In this document: positions 16,891 to 26,326 of the stretch, in pieces
Layout of the letters: the number at the start of each line of letters is the position of its first letter
How positions within the stretch are numbered: position 1 is the stretch's first letter
DNA from: Herbiconiux aconitum
GTDB taxonomy: Bacteria > Actinomycetota > Actinomycetes > Actinomycetales > Microbacteriaceae
Direction: 5' to 3'
DNA length: 64,000 bases
NCBI RefSeq assembly: GCF_024979235.1
Contig: NZ_JANLCM010000002.1
Span: forward strand, 372,001-436,000
Program-made: the position numbers and the translations under genes
Notes under the pieces: model-generated
Told to the model about the DNA's origin: nothing
What the model saw: the letters and a program-made list of their open reading frames with translations, nothing else
Database searches by the model: none

Positions 16891-17208
16891 TCAGCGCGGG
16901 ATCTGCGACATCCCGATCACCAGCACGCACACCAACGCCACGGCGGCGATCGCGCCGAAGCACACGGCCATCAGCATGAGCCGGAGTCGCCCGCCACGCA
17001 CCAGCAGCCGGATCTCGATCATCGCCACATAGAGCAGCAGGATGACGACGATGCCGACGATCGCCACGCCGGTCGAGTTCACCAGCTGGAGTGACCAGAG
17101 CAGCACCACCGCGATCGCCGCCATGATGGCGCCGAGCACGAGCCAGATGCGGCCGGTGGACGTCGTGAGCGACGGCTGATTGGTGACCTTCGTCGGGTCG
17201 TCGTCCAT
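16891..17208 (-). CDS. Small membrane protein, function unknown
   Basis: Protein of 105 residues with three predicted membrane helices (about 25-46, 50-66, 80-100), a short charged N-terminus (MDDDPTKVT) and a basic loop (RLLVRGGRLR). I do not recognise a family. The ATG at 17208 is supported by GAGG seven bases upstream; a GTG 27 bases further up is less likely. It sits between the GH18-like lipoprotein gene and a DMT transporter gene, all on the minus strand with short spacers. Confidence 0.75.
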   Translation of the reverse strand: MDDDPTKVTNQPSLTTSTGRIWLVLGAIMAAIAVVLLWSLQLVNSTGVAIVGIVVILLLYVAMIEIRLLVRGGRLRLMLMAVCFGAIAAVALVCVLVIGMSQIPR

Positions 17209-17261
17209 CGTGCGCCTCGTCTCCGACCGCCCCACCGCGTTCGTCTCGCCCGGGTTCGATT

Positions 17262-18449
17262 CTACTCCGCGGAGGCGAGTTGCCAGATGGCGACGCCGTG
17301 CAGTCCTTCTTCTCTCGCGAACTGCATGCGGATGTCGCGGGAGGTCTCATCCGACCACCAGAGCACCGTCGAATCGTCGAGCGTCGCCGTCCATTCGCCC
17401 TGTTCGGCGTCGAAGACCGCGTGGTCACCGGCGATGGCCCGCGCATCCGTCACGCGCAGGGTGGTGCCGGGAGATCCGTCGCCGGGCCAGGAGTATCCGT
17501 AGGCACCGATGCCGAGGTCGATCTTGGCGTCCGGCACCCCGGATGCGCGCAGCGCGTCGAGCGAGGACATCACCCAGGGCATGCCTCCGACCGGCCCGGG
17601 CTCGCTCCAGGAAGGTCCGTGCTGGTCGTAGCCCATCAGCACGACCCGGTCGACCGTGGCGAGCAGGCCGTGGAAGTCGTAGCCGGCGGCGAGGTAGTCG
17701 GCGGGGCTCGCCTTCGCCATCACGGCGATGGAGATCGGGATCTCGCCGGTCGCGGTGAGGGTGCCGGCATCGGGCAGCGACTCGGTGCCGTGACCGGGCA
17801 CCTGGTCGAGTGCCGAGTCGAGTTCGCGGGCGAAGGCGGTGAGACCGGCCGCATCGGTGATGCTGAGGTATTCGAGGTCGAGTTGCACGCTGTCGTAGCC
17901 GCCGGCCTCGACGGCAGCCACCAGCTCGCCGATCACGGCGGTGCGGTTCGTCGGGCTGCCGAGCAGGGCAGCGCCGATCTCGGCCGAGAAGTCCTTCGTC
18001 TCGAGGTCGTAGTTGGCGATGAGGAGTTCCGCGTGCATGCCGAGGGCGTGCGCCTCGGCCACCACCTCGGCCGATCCCGGGGGCTCCGGGATGAGACTCG
18101 CGCCGCCCTCGTCCACCATCACACCGTCGACGCCGATCATGGTGGCGAGTCCCGCATTGGCGGTGACGTGTCGTGCCGAGTCCTCGTCGATGAGGAGGTA
18201 GCCCTCCACGCCGAACGGATCGGTGTGGGAGCTGCCCGTGTGCGGGTGCGTGGAACGCGAATCGGTGGGAAGTGGCGAGGGTGTGCCCGCACCTCCGTCG
18301 GGAACCGGGCGTGACGAGGGGTTGAACGAGTCACCGGCGGCCAACTCCGACACGCATCCTCCGAACAGCAGCGTCGAACCGGCCACGAGCAGCATCAGCA
18401 CCGTGCGCACGGCGCGCCGGGGCTGGGAGGTGGGCGCGGGCGGGCTCAT
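17262..18449 (-). CDS. GH18-like glycosidase lipoprotein
   Basis: Exported lipoprotein of 395 residues. The signal peptide ends in LLFGGC, so C32 would be lipidated. A Ser/Pro-rich linker leads to a TIM-barrel domain of the glycoside hydrolase 18 type (YaaH/spore-hydrolase subgroup). The catalytic strand reads DSVQLDLEYL, keeping the DxE pair with the terminal Glu as acid, followed by VVLMGYDQHGP and GVAIWQLAS at the C-terminus, both usual in the group. It probably cleaves N-acetylglucosamine linkages in peptidoglycan or chitin-like polymers outside the membrane. It heads a run of minus-strand genes. Confidence 0.85.
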   Translation of the reverse strand: MSPPAPTSQPRRAVRTVLMLLVAGSTLLFGGCVSELAAGDSFNPSSRPVPDGGAGTPSPLPTDSRSTHPHTGSSHTDPFGVEGYLLIDEDSARHVTANAGLATMIGVDGVMVDEGGASLIPEPPGSAEVVAEAHALGMHAELLIANYDLETKDFSAEIGAALLGSPTNRTAVIGELVAAVEAGGYDSVQLDLEYLSITDAAGLTAFARELDSALDQVPGHGTESLPDAGTLTATGEIPISIAVMAKASPADYLAAGYDFHGLLATVDRVVLMGYDQHGPSWSEPGPVGGMPWVMSSLDALRASGVPDAKIDLGIGAYGYSWPGDGSPGTTLRVTDARAIAGDHAVFDAEQGEWTATLDDSTVLWWSDETSRDIRMQFAREEGLHGVAIWQLASAE

Positions 18450-18595
18450 GCTCTCATTCTGCTGAACAGGGCGCTTCGCCGCCTGGCCCGCACTGAAGTC
18501 GGCGGTTTTTGCGGTTTTCCGACGGATGCTTGGTGTGAGGCCCCTGTACGGGGGTAGTCTTCGACAAACGTTCACGCGATCAAGGGGAGAACCAC

Positions 18596-20257
18596 GTGAA
18601 GATGCTTCATCGGAGACTCGCAGCATTCGGCATCGGAACGGGGGTGATGGTCGCGGGAGTCGCCGGTTTCGGAGCGAGTGCGGCCTTCGCCGTCGATCCG
18701 GACGATCTGGAGTCACGGGTCACAGTCGCGGGGATCACCGCGCACCTGCAGGCCCTGCAAGACATCGCCGACGCCAACGGCGGCAACCGGGCGATCGGTT
18801 CGCCGGGCTACGAGGCCAGCGGGCAGTACGTCGAGAGCGTGCTCACCGCCGCGGGCTACACGCCGGTGCGCCAGGAGTTCCAGGCGACGACGCAGACGAT
18901 CGATGCTTTCTCGATCACCCTGCTGGGCACCACCACCGGCCCTGAGGGCGATCGCATCCCGATGGAGGGAACCACGGAGACACCTGTCGGCGGGATCGTC
19001 GACGCCGAGATGGTCGCCCCCGCCACCGCCACCGGATGCACGACCGCGGAGTGGGGCGGTGTGGATGCCACGGACAAGGTGGCGGTAGTCAGTCGCGGGG
19101 TCTGCTCGTTCGCTGAGAAGACGCTCGCCGCCGCTGAGGCCGGTGCCGTCGCGGTGCTGGTCTACAACAGCGAGCCCGGGCCGCTCAACGGCACGCTCGG
19201 AGAGCAGCTGCCGGAGTACATCCCCTCCGTCGGACTCTCGCAGGAGGAAGGCGCGGCCCTGGTGGCCGCCCTGCCGAGCAACCCTCTGGTGAGCCTCACG
19301 CTCGAGGAGACGACGACCACCGTCGACACCTTCAACATCATCGCCGAGACGACTACCGGTCGCACCGACAACACGGTGATGCTGGGCGCGCACCTCGACT
19401 CGGTTCCCGAGGGGCCCGGCATCAACGACAACGGATCGGGGTCGGCAGCGATCCTGGAGACCGCGGTGCAGTTGGCCGCATCCGGAGACCTCAACAACCA
19501 GGTGCGTTTCGCCTGGTGGGGTGCCGAAGAGGTGGGCCTGGTCGGTTCGACCCACTACGTCGACGACCTGGCGGTGAACGATCCGGCCGAACTCGACCAG
19601 ATCGCCACCTACCTCAACTTCGACATGGTGGCGTCGCCGAACTACGTGATCAGCGTCTACGACGCCGATCAGTCGACCTATGAGGCGCCGGTCGAGGTGC
19701 CCGAAGGATCGATCGCGACCGAGAAGGCGTTCACCGATTACTTCGACGCGAACGGGCAGCCGTGGATCGACACGGCGTTCGACGCCCGGAGCGACTACGA
19801 CGCGTTCATCGCCAACGGGGTGCCGGCCTCCGGCCTGTTCACCGGGGCAGACGACGAGAAGACCGTCGATCAAGCCGCACTGTTCGGTGGCACGGGCGGG
19901 CCGGGCAACACCCCCGACCCGAACTACCACTCGGTTGCCGACGACATCGCCAACGTGAACGCGGATGCGCTCGGCATCATGGCCGGTGCGATCGCTTCGG
20001 TCACGGCGTCGCTCGCCAACGACACCACGGCGATCAACCAGTTCCCGCCGGCAGTCGTTCCGGTCGACCCGGCACCCGTGCCCGAGCCTGTGGCCGACCC
20101 GGCCCCCGGCTCGCAGCTCGCGGCGACCGGTGCTGAGGGTGCCCTCGGCGCCCTGCCGGTCGGCGCGCTGCTGCTCGGTGTGGGCGCTGTGCTCGCGGTG
20201 CTGCGGATGCGTTCGGCACACGCCGACGCCGCACGCCCGGGCGCTCGTCGCGAGTAG
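18596..20257 (+). CDS. Secreted M28-family peptidase with PA domain and LAATG anchor
   Basis: Protein of 553 residues. Signal peptide about 1-32. A protease-associated (PA) domain follows (ATGCTTAEW, VVSRGVCSFAEKTLAAAEAG). The M28 zinc aminopeptidase core has HLDSVPEGPGINDNGSG, WWGAEEVGLVGS and NFDM, and the last histidine is in NYHSVADD; all five di-zinc ligands seem present. The C-terminus has LAATG (from residue 508), a hydrophobic helix and a basic tail, a class E sortase-type signal. It likely trims peptides at the cell surface. The GTG start has a strong AAGGGGAGA upstream. Divergent from the GH18-like gene. Confidence 0.93.
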   Translation: MKMLHRRLAAFGIGTGVMVAGVAGFGASAAFAVDPDDLESRVTVAGITAHLQALQDIADANGGNRAIGSPGYEASGQYVESVLTAAGYTPVRQEFQATTQTIDAFSITLLGTTTGPEGDRIPMEGTTETPVGGIVDAEMVAPATATGCTTAEWGGVDATDKVAVVSRGVCSFAEKTLAAAEAGAVAVLVYNSEPGPLNGTLGEQLPEYIPSVGLSQEEGAALVAALPSNPLVSLTLEETTTTVDTFNIIAETTTGRTDNTVMLGAHLDSVPEGPGINDNGSGSAAILETAVQLAASGDLNNQVRFAWWGAEEVGLVGSTHYVDDLAVNDPAELDQIATYLNFDMVASPNYVISVYDADQSTYEAPVEVPEGSIATEKAFTDYFDANGQPWIDTAFDARSDYDAFIANGVPASGLFTGADDEKTVDQAALFGGTGGPGNTPDPNYHSVADDIANVNADALGIMAGAIASVTASLANDTTAINQFPPAVVPVDPAPVPEPVADPAPGSQLAATGAEGALGALPVGALLLGVGAVLAVLRMRSAHADAARPGARRE

Positions 20258-20317
20258 CTCGGTGGCAGTCGTGAATTAGGGAGAAACTACTCACGCCGGA
20301 CGGCGGTCGCGCGAACC

Positions 20318-20323
20318 TAGCGT
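20318..20323 (+). promoter_or_regulatory. -10 box, leaderless type, of the beta-amylase gene
   Basis: TAGCGT lies six bases before the ATG at 20330. A loose inverted repeat (CGTGA...TCACG, 20269-20295) lies about 25 bases upstream and could bind a regulator. Confidence 0.45.
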
Positions 20324-20329
20324 GGGGGG

Positions 20330-21889
20330 ATGGCATCTCGTACCCATCCCCGCACCCGGGTCGCAGTCGCGGCCGCCGTTCTGTCTGCCCTCTCCACGCT
20401 GACCATCGCGGTCGCGCCGGCCGTCGCTCCTTCCGCCTCGGCGAGCTCGGGAACGGCGTCGACCGTCAGCGTGATGGCGCCGCTCTGGATCGACGACTGG
20501 CAGACCTCCGGGCCCGAGTGGCGGGCCTTCACCGCCTCGCTGGCGGTGGCGGATGCGCAGGGTGTCGACGCGGTGGCCGTCGACGTGTGGTGGGGCGCAG
20601 TCGAGGCCTCGCGCGGCAGTTTCGACTGGGCCTACTACGACAAGCTGTTCGGGGCGGTCGTGGGCGCGGGGCTCGATCTGGTGCCCGTGATGTCGTTCCA
20701 TCAGTGCGGCGGCAACGTCGGAGACGACTGCTCGATCCCGGTGCCCTCGTTCGTCTGGGAGCCGTTCCAGATCTGCGGTGTCGCGGGCTGGTGCTCGAGC
20801 GTGCCGGTCGAGAATTTCTACCGGAGCGAATACGGCAACGACGATCGTGAAGCCCCGGCGCCCTGGGGCGTGGGCAACGAACGAACTCTGCTCGACATGC
20901 GCGACTTCATGAACGCCTTCGAGGCGCACTACAGCGCTTCGGGCTCGGATTTCGCCGACCGCATGCAGGAGGTGACGGTCAGCACCGGTCCGGCGGGCGA
21001 GCTGCGCTACCCGTCTTACGCCGCTCACGATTCGAAGGTGTCCGGCAATCCGGCGGGGTACCCGAACCGCGGCACCTTCCAGAGCTACACACCGGCCGCC
21101 ATCACGGCGTTCGCCGACTGGGCCGTGGCGCGTTACGGCTCCGTCGCCGGCGTCGGATCGGCCTGGGGCATCCCGGGGCTCAGCTACTCGATGATCTCGC
21201 CGCCCACCGACCACGAGCGATTCATCGACTCGGGCGCCTACCGCTCGATCACCTACGGGCGCGACTTCACGCGCTGGTACAACGAGAGCCTGCTGCGCCA
21301 CGGCCGTGAGGTGATGGTGCAGGCCATCGACGCCTTCGACGGCGAGCTCGCCGCGGTGCCGCTCGGCATCAAGGTGCCCGGGGTGCACTGGCAGACGATG
21401 TCGTCGAGCCCGATGCAGCGAGCGCCCGAGGTCGCCGCCGGTCTCATCCACACCGACCAGGCCTTCAACGCCGCCTCGACCTCGCACGGCTACGACAGCA
21501 TCGCAGCCCTCGTGCACGATCTCGACGTGAACGGAGACGGGAGCGGTGCACCGACCCACCGGGTGCTCCTGCATTTCACCGCGCTCGAGATGCCCGACGG
21601 GCGGGAATGGGACGGATCGGCGCACGCGTACTCCGACGCCGCGTCGCTCGTGAGTTGGGTCGGGGCTGCGTCGGCCAAGGCGCACATCACCCTGAAGGGC
21701 GAGAATGCGCTGGCGGGCAACCTCGGCAGCTCGGGGTCGACGTCCGCACCGGGCTGGTCGCACATCCGCGATGCCTTCTCGGGCGCGACCGCCTATTCGG
21801 GTCTGACCATTCTGCGGATCTCCGACGTCACGGCGTCGGGCACGACCGGGCGGAGCGAATTCGAGCGATTCATCCGCGACTTCGGGTAA
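20330..21889 (+). CDS. Secreted beta-amylase (GH14)
   Basis: Exported enzyme of 519 residues that would release maltose from the non-reducing ends of starch. Signal peptide about 1-40. GH14 signatures are clear: GVDAVAVDVWWGAVE, MSFHQCGGNVGD, the acid Glu in GPAGELRYPSY, the substrate Lys in GIKVPGVHW and the base Glu in LKGENAL. It lacks the C-terminal starch-binding domain found in many bacterial beta-amylases and ends right after the barrel. An extra cysteine-containing loop (QICGVAGWC) is inserted after the HQCGGNVGD segment. GH14 enzymes are best known from plants and Bacillus relatives. Confidence 0.95.
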   Translation: MASRTHPRTRVAVAAAVLSALSTLTIAVAPAVAPSASASSGTASTVSVMAPLWIDDWQTSGPEWRAFTASLAVADAQGVDAVAVDVWWGAVEASRGSFDWAYYDKLFGAVVGAGLDLVPVMSFHQCGGNVGDDCSIPVPSFVWEPFQICGVAGWCSSVPVENFYRSEYGNDDREAPAPWGVGNERTLLDMRDFMNAFEAHYSASGSDFADRMQEVTVSTGPAGELRYPSYAAHDSKVSGNPAGYPNRGTFQSYTPAAITAFADWAVARYGSVAGVGSAWGIPGLSYSMISPPTDHERFIDSGAYRSITYGRDFTRWYNESLLRHGREVMVQAIDAFDGELAAVPLGIKVPGVHWQTMSSSPMQRAPEVAAGLIHTDQAFNAASTSHGYDSIAALVHDLDVNGDGSGAPTHRVLLHFTALEMPDGREWDGSAHAYSDAASLVSWVGAASAKAHITLKGENALAGNLGSSGSTSAPGWSHIRDAFSGATAYSGLTILRISDVTASGTTGRSEFERFIRDFG

Positions 21890-21944
21890 GGCCTCGGTCG
21901 GGGTGCCGGCGTCAGCCGGGGCTCTGTCGCGGTCGGCCGGCGCC

Positions 21945-22670
21945 CTAGTAGTGGGCCAGGCCGCTGCCGATGATGACCGTGCCGAGCACGAGAACGACGA
22001 CGGTGGTGACGGTGGCGGCGTTGCTCTCGATCCAGATGCGGGTCTCCTCGAGCGGGTGGCGCATCCGAGACGGGTCGACGACGGCGAAGATGATGGGAGC
22101 GGCGAGGGTCGAGATGCCGAGTACGACGAAGAGGGCGATGCCGACCACGACCTCGCTGAGGGTGGCGCCCCCCGCGCCGATCGCGACCCCCGCGGCGATC
22201 GTGAGCAGCAGATTCTTCGGGCGCAGCATCAGCACGAATCCGACGCCGAGCGAGGGGATGGGGCTCAGCGTGGTGACTTTGGCCATCCACTTGGCCGCAC
22301 CGGTGGGCGACTTCGCCGCGGTGCCATCGGGGGCGGGTGCCGAGGCCGGGTGTTCCTCGGCCTCGTGGTGGCGACGCCGGGCGGCGCGCCAGCGCACCCC
22401 CGCGATGACGAGCAGACCCACGCCGAGAGCGACTTCGATCGTGGCGATGAGGGGGCTCTTCGACTCGGAAGGTGCCGGCGGAAGAAGCGTCGCAACGGCT
22501 GTGAAGAGCGTGGTGAGGCCCGCGAGGCCGATGACCGCGCCGATCAGGTAGGTGAGGCTCGACCAGCGACCGCGCGGCGACAACAGGATGAGCACCATCA
22601 CCACGATCGGAACCGAGCTGAGGGCCACGCCGACGGCGAGCGGCAGGATGTGTCCGATGATGCCCGCCAT
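21945..22670 (-). CDS. GAP/Sap-type membrane protein (LysE-like fold)
   Basis: Membrane protein of 241 residues with six hydrophobic helices. It matches the GAP family (sulfolipid-1-addressing protein relatives): N-terminal helix with SSVPIVVMVLILLSP, and a central LRPKNLLLTIAAGVAIG segment. Mycobacterial members help move glycolipids or related molecules; the role here is unknown. A basic, histidine-containing loop (RRRHHEAEEH) is cytoplasmic or external. It is convergent with the beta-amylase gene and divergent from the four-gene biosynthetic cluster, 82 bases away. A role in exporting that cluster's product is possible but speculative. Confidence 0.8.
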   Translation of the reverse strand: MAGIIGHILPLAVGVALSSVPIVVMVLILLSPRGRWSSLTYLIGAVIGLAGLTTLFTAVATLLPPAPSESKSPLIATIEVALGVGLLVIAGVRWRAARRRHHEAEEHPASAPAPDGTAAKSPTGAAKWMAKVTTLSPIPSLGVGFVLMLRPKNLLLTIAAGVAIGAGGATLSEVVVGIALFVVLGISTLAAPIIFAVVDPSRMRHPLEETRIWIESNAATVTTVVVLVLGTVIIGSGLAHY

Positions 22671-22740
22671 TGCGCCATTCTATGAGTCCGGGAGGCGGCG
22701 GATGTGCACGCGACGCCCGCGCGCGACCGTGGCCTGCGGT

Positions 22741-22746
22741 TATCCT
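22741..22746 (+). promoter_or_regulatory. -10 box of the 22.7-27.6 kb cluster (leaderless type)
   Basis: TATCCT, six bases before GTG at 22753. It supports that GTG over the ATG at 22765 and suggests a single promoter for the four coupled genes. Confidence 0.55.
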
Positions 22747-22752
22747 GACGGG

Positions 22753-24171
22753 GTGACACGGTCGATGACAGACCGCGCGCTCGTCGCCGTGATGCTCGGC
22801 CGATTCGCTCGTGCGCGGTGGGGGTTCCGGTTCCGCACCCGGGCACGATTCGACGCGTGGCAACGCCGGCGCCTCCGCTCGTTCCTGCGCAGGATCTCCG
22901 ATGCGCCGTTCTATCGCACGGCGGGCAGCTCGGAAGCGTTGTCGAGTGCTTCCTCCGGGAGGAATCGACCGAGCCGACGTCGCGCATCCGTGGTGCGGCT
23001 CGATCAGCTGCCGATCGTCGACAAGTCGACGTTGCTGGAGCATTTCGACGAACTGAACACGCGGGGCGTGCGGCTCACCGACGCCCTCGGTGTCGCGATG
23101 CGGGCCGAGCACAGCCGTGACTTCTCGCCCCTGATCGACGGCGATCTCACCGTGGGTCTGTCGAGCGGCACCTCGGGTCGGCGTGGAGCGTTTTTGGTGA
23201 GCCCTCACGAGCGCATGCTCTGGGCCGGCACGATCCTCGCCCGCGTGCTCGACGAACGGTCGCTCGGTCAGCTGCTCCGACCGTGGCGTCCGCCGCTCCG
23301 CATCGCGTTCTTTCTGCGTGCGGGCGGCAACCTCTATGAGTCCGTCGCGAGTTCGCGCATCCGCTTCACCTTCTACGACCTCACGGAGCCGTTCGAGTGC
23401 CACCTCGCCGCACTCGATGCCGCCGTCGAGCAAGGCACGGGCCCCGATGTGCTGGTGGCGCCGGCCTCCGTGCTCGGAGCGCTCGCCCGGCACGCGAAGG
23501 CCGGATCGCTCGGCATCCGGCCGACGCTGGTGGTGTCGGTGGCCGAGGTTCTCGAACCGGAGACGGTCGCCGGGGTGAGGGCCGCCTGGGGGGTGCCGAC
23601 GCGCCAGGTCTATCAGGCGACCGAGGGGCTGCTCGGAGTGAGCTGCGAGCACGGGGCGCTGCACCTGAACGAGGAGTCGGTGCACGTCGAGCGCGAGTGG
23701 CTCGACGCCGAGCGCACCCGGTTCGCGCCGGTGGTGACCGATTTCGATCGCCGCACGCAGATCATCGCCCGCTATCGCCTCGACGACGTGCTGCGGGTCG
23801 ATCCCTCAGCACCGGAGCGGTGCACCTGCGGACGGGTCACGGCCGTGCTCGCGGCGGTCGACGGGAGGGCCGATGCGGTGCTGCGGTTGCCGGCTCGCGA
23901 CCACCCCGGGGTAGTTGAGGTGTTTCCGGATGCGGTGCGCCGCGCGATGGCGCTGGGCTCAGACGGCTACGCCGATTGGCGCATCCGGCAGACCGGAATC
24001 GACCTGCGGGTGTCGTTGGCCGACGCGGCTCCGGGCGCGACCACGCGGGTTGCGGCGGCGCTCGGCGAGTTGTTCGCCCACTACGGATGCGCGGCCACCG
24101 TCGTCGACGAGCCCTGGGTGACGCTCGATCCGGCGGCGAAGGTGCGCCGAATCGTGCGCGAGGACTCGTGA
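22753..24171 (+). CDS. Adenylate-forming enzyme (F390 synthetase/PaaK-like)
   Basis: Protein of 472 residues of the phenylacetate-CoA ligase/F390 synthetase branch of the adenylate-forming superfamily. Seen: APFYRTAG near the N-terminus, the ATP-loop SSGTSGRRG near residue 136, YQATEG near 286 (aromatic-x-x-TE motif) and a CTCGR pair near the C-terminus. These enzymes activate a carboxylic acid as acyl-AMP and pass it to CoA, a carrier or another nucleophile; the acid is unknown. First gene of a cluster: its TGA overlaps the epimerase ATG by one base. Confidence 0.85.
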   Translation: MTRSMTDRALVAVMLGRFARARWGFRFRTRARFDAWQRRRLRSFLRRISDAPFYRTAGSSEALSSASSGRNRPSRRRASVVRLDQLPIVDKSTLLEHFDELNTRGVRLTDALGVAMRAEHSRDFSPLIDGDLTVGLSSGTSGRRGAFLVSPHERMLWAGTILARVLDERSLGQLLRPWRPPLRIAFFLRAGGNLYESVASSRIRFTFYDLTEPFECHLAALDAAVEQGTGPDVLVAPASVLGALARHAKAGSLGIRPTLVVSVAEVLEPETVAGVRAAWGVPTRQVYQATEGLLGVSCEHGALHLNEESVHVEREWLDAERTRFAPVVTDFDRRTQIIARYRLDDVLRVDPSAPERCTCGRVTAVLAAVDGRADAVLRLPARDHPGVVEVFPDAVRRAMALGSDGYADWRIRQTGIDLRVSLADAAPGATTRVAAALGELFAHYGCAATVVDEPWVTLDPAAKVRRIVREDS

Positions 24172-25301
24172 TGACGGCGGCGGAGCATCCGGTCTCCGGA
24201 GGCGGAGTCGCCCCGGCCGGTGCCGTCGGCGATGGCGTGGTCGTCGCAGCCGGTGGCGCCGACCCCCGCGATCGCGCTCCGGATGCGGGCGGTGACCGGC
24301 CGCTTCGGGTGCTCGTGAGCGGGGCTTCTGGGTTCGTGGGCGGTGCACTGCTTCGGCGATTGGCCGGCGACCTCGGGTTCGACGCGCTCGGACTCGGGCG
24401 GAGGCCCCTCGATCGTGCCGATTACCGGATGCTCGACCTCGCCGATGCGGGAGCGGCGCACCAGCTCGACGCCCTCGGCTTCCGGCCGGACGTCATCGTG
24501 CACGCGGCCGCTCGCAGCTCCCCGTGGGGCACGTGGGCCGAGTTCGAACGCGAGAACGTCGGCACCACCCGGTCCGTCGTCGACTACGCGACACGGCAGG
24601 CGACGCGACCGCGACTCGTGTTCGTGTCGACCGCATCCGTTCTCTACACGGCGAGCGACCAGGTCGGCGTCAGCGACGACGTCGTGGCCGGGCCCCGTTT
24701 CGTCAACGACTACGCCGCCTCGAAGTACACGGCCGAGCTCGCAGTGCGCGACTACCCGGGCGAGTGGGCGGTGTTACGGCCGCGGGCGGTGTTCGGCCCG
24801 GGCGACACCACGCTGCTGCCGCGACTGCTGTCGGCGGCTCGGCGGGGTGCGCTGCCCCGGTTCCGCACCGGGCGATCTGGCCCTGTGCTGTCCGATCTCG
24901 TCTACATCGACACACTCGTCGAGCAGCTCGTCGTCGCAGCGACGTCGCCAGCGGTCGTGGGGCAGACGGTCGTCGTCACGAATGGAGAACCCGTGCCGTT
25001 GCAGGAGACCGTGTTCGGTCTGCTCGACCGGATGGGGGTGCCGCGTCCGCACCGCTCCATCTCGCGCAGGACGGCGCTGGCGGCTGCCACGGCTCTGGAA
25101 TGGGCGTGGCGGATGGCGCGGAGGAGCGGTGAGCCCCCGATCACGAGATACTCGGTGATCGTGTATGCCTATTCGAAGACCTTCGATGCCCGGCGCTGTC
25201 GCGAGCTCTTCGGGCCGCCGGCCGTTTCGGTGGGCGAGGGTCTCGATCGCGTCGTGGCGTCGCTCGTCGCGAACGTGGCTGCGTCCCGGGCGGTCTCGTG
25301 A
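24171..25301 (+). CDS. NAD-dependent epimerase/dehydratase (extended SDR)
   Basis: Protein of 376 residues. After an Ala/Gly-rich N-terminal extension of about 40 residues comes VLVSGASGFVGG, the NAD loop, then HAAARSSPWG, STASVLY with the catalytic serine region, and YAASK giving the YxxxK pair. The fold resembles 3-beta-hydroxysteroid dehydrogenase/isomerase and OleD-type reductases that reduce beta-keto acids. It starts on the stop codon of the ligase gene and overlaps the condensing-enzyme gene by four bases (GTGA). The context suggests it reduces the keto group made by that enzyme. Confidence 0.87.
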   Translation: MTAAEHPVSGGGVAPAGAVGDGVVVAAGGADPRDRAPDAGGDRPLRVLVSGASGFVGGALLRRLAGDLGFDALGLGRRPLDRADYRMLDLADAGAAHQLDALGFRPDVIVHAAARSSPWGTWAEFERENVGTTRSVVDYATRQATRPRLVFVSTASVLYTASDQVGVSDDVVAGPRFVNDYAASKYTAELAVRDYPGEWAVLRPRAVFGPGDTTLLPRLLSAARRGALPRFRTGRSGPVLSDLVYIDTLVEQLVVAATSPAVVGQTVVVTNGEPVPLQETVFGLLDRMGVPRPHRSISRRTALAAATALEWAWRMARRSGEPPITRYSVIVYAYSKTFDARRCRELFGPPAVSVGEGLDRVVASLVANVAASRAVS

Positions 25302-26326
25302 CGAACGCCGCGCGCCTCCGTTCGCGCATCGCGGCCGTGGCCACCTACCTGCCGCCCGCCACGCGCAGTACCGCCGAAACCGAGCAGCGGTTGCGCCGCC
25401 TGAACCCCGGGCTCTCGCTTCCCACCGGGCTCGTGCGCCGCCTGACCGGAGTCGACACCGTGCACCTGCGCCCCGATGGCTGGCAGACCTCCGATCTCGC
25501 CGTCGCCGCCGCGCGCGACGCCCTCGAGCAGTCGCCCGGGCCGATCGACCTGCTGCTGTTCGCCTCCGCGAGTCAAGACCTGATCGAACCCGCCACCAGC
25601 CACATCGTCTCGGCCAAGCTCGGTCTCGGCTGCCCGGTGATGGACATCAAGAACGCGTGCAACAGCGTGCTCAACGCCCTGCAGGTCGCGGATGCCTTGA
25701 TCACCTCGGGGCAGTACCGCCGTGTGCTCATCGCGAGCGGTGAGGAGCCCTCGCACGCCGTGCGCTGGCGACTCGACGACCAGCGGCAGTTCCTCCGCTC
25801 CTTCGCCGGATACACGATGAGCGACGGGGGAGCGGCTGTGCTGCTCGAACGCGCGAGCGATCGGGGCGACGATCAGGGGCCGGGCATCCTGGGCAGTCGT
25901 TTCGTGGCGCACTCCGAGCACTGGGCGGTGGGCACGCTGCCCGCCGGCGGCTCGGTCAATCCGCACGCCGAGGGCGGCAGCTACTTCGACATGGACGGCG
26001 CGGCCCTGCAGCGCGCCTTCAGCGAACTGGGCGTCGGGCTCGTGGAGCAGGCCATCACCGCGCTCGGTCATCGGGTTGCCGAACTCGACTTCGTCGCCGT
26101 GCACCAGGTGGCGTTGTCGTATCACGACACCATCGTCGAGGTGCTCGGAATCGACCCCGCCCGCACCGTCGTGACCATCGCCGAGCACGGCAACCTCGCC
26201 TCCGTGACCCTTCCGCTCCAGTTGCAGCTCGCGCGCGAACGGGGCCTGGTGGGAGAGGGCAGCCTGGTGGCGCTGGTCGGCCTGGCGGGCGGCATCTCCC
26301 TCGGCGCGATGGTGGTGCGCTTGTGA
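25298..26326 (+). CDS. KAS III-like condensing enzyme (FabH/OleA superfamily)
   Basis: Thiolase-fold protein of 342 residues. The catalytic triad is complete: C121 (KNACNSVLNAL), H269 (AVHQVAL) and N299 (EHGNLAS), with the 30-residue His-Asn spacing of FabH. C-terminal GLAGGISLGAMV is also standard. FabH itself starts fatty acid synthesis; OleA joins two acyl chains head-to-head. The neighbours (ligase, SDR, P450, no other fatty-acid genes) argue for secondary metabolism rather than housekeeping. The GTG start overlaps the previous stop, and its own TGA overlaps the P450 GTG. Confidence 0.9.
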   Translation: MTNAARLRSRIAAVATYLPPATRSTAETEQRLRRLNPGLSLPTGLVRRLTGVDTVHLRPDGWQTSDLAVAAARDALEQSPGPIDLLLFASASQDLIEPATSHIVSAKLGLGCPVMDIKNACNSVLNALQVADALITSGQYRRVLIASGEEPSHAVRWRLDDQRQFLRSFAGYTMSDGGAAVLLERASDRGDDQGPGILGSRFVAHSEHWAVGTLPAGGSVNPHAEGGSYFDMDGAALQRAFSELGVGLVEQAITALGHRVAELDFVAVHQVALSYHDTIVEVLGIDPARTVVTIAEHGNLASVTLPLQLQLARERGLVGEGSLVALVGLAGGISLGAMVVRL

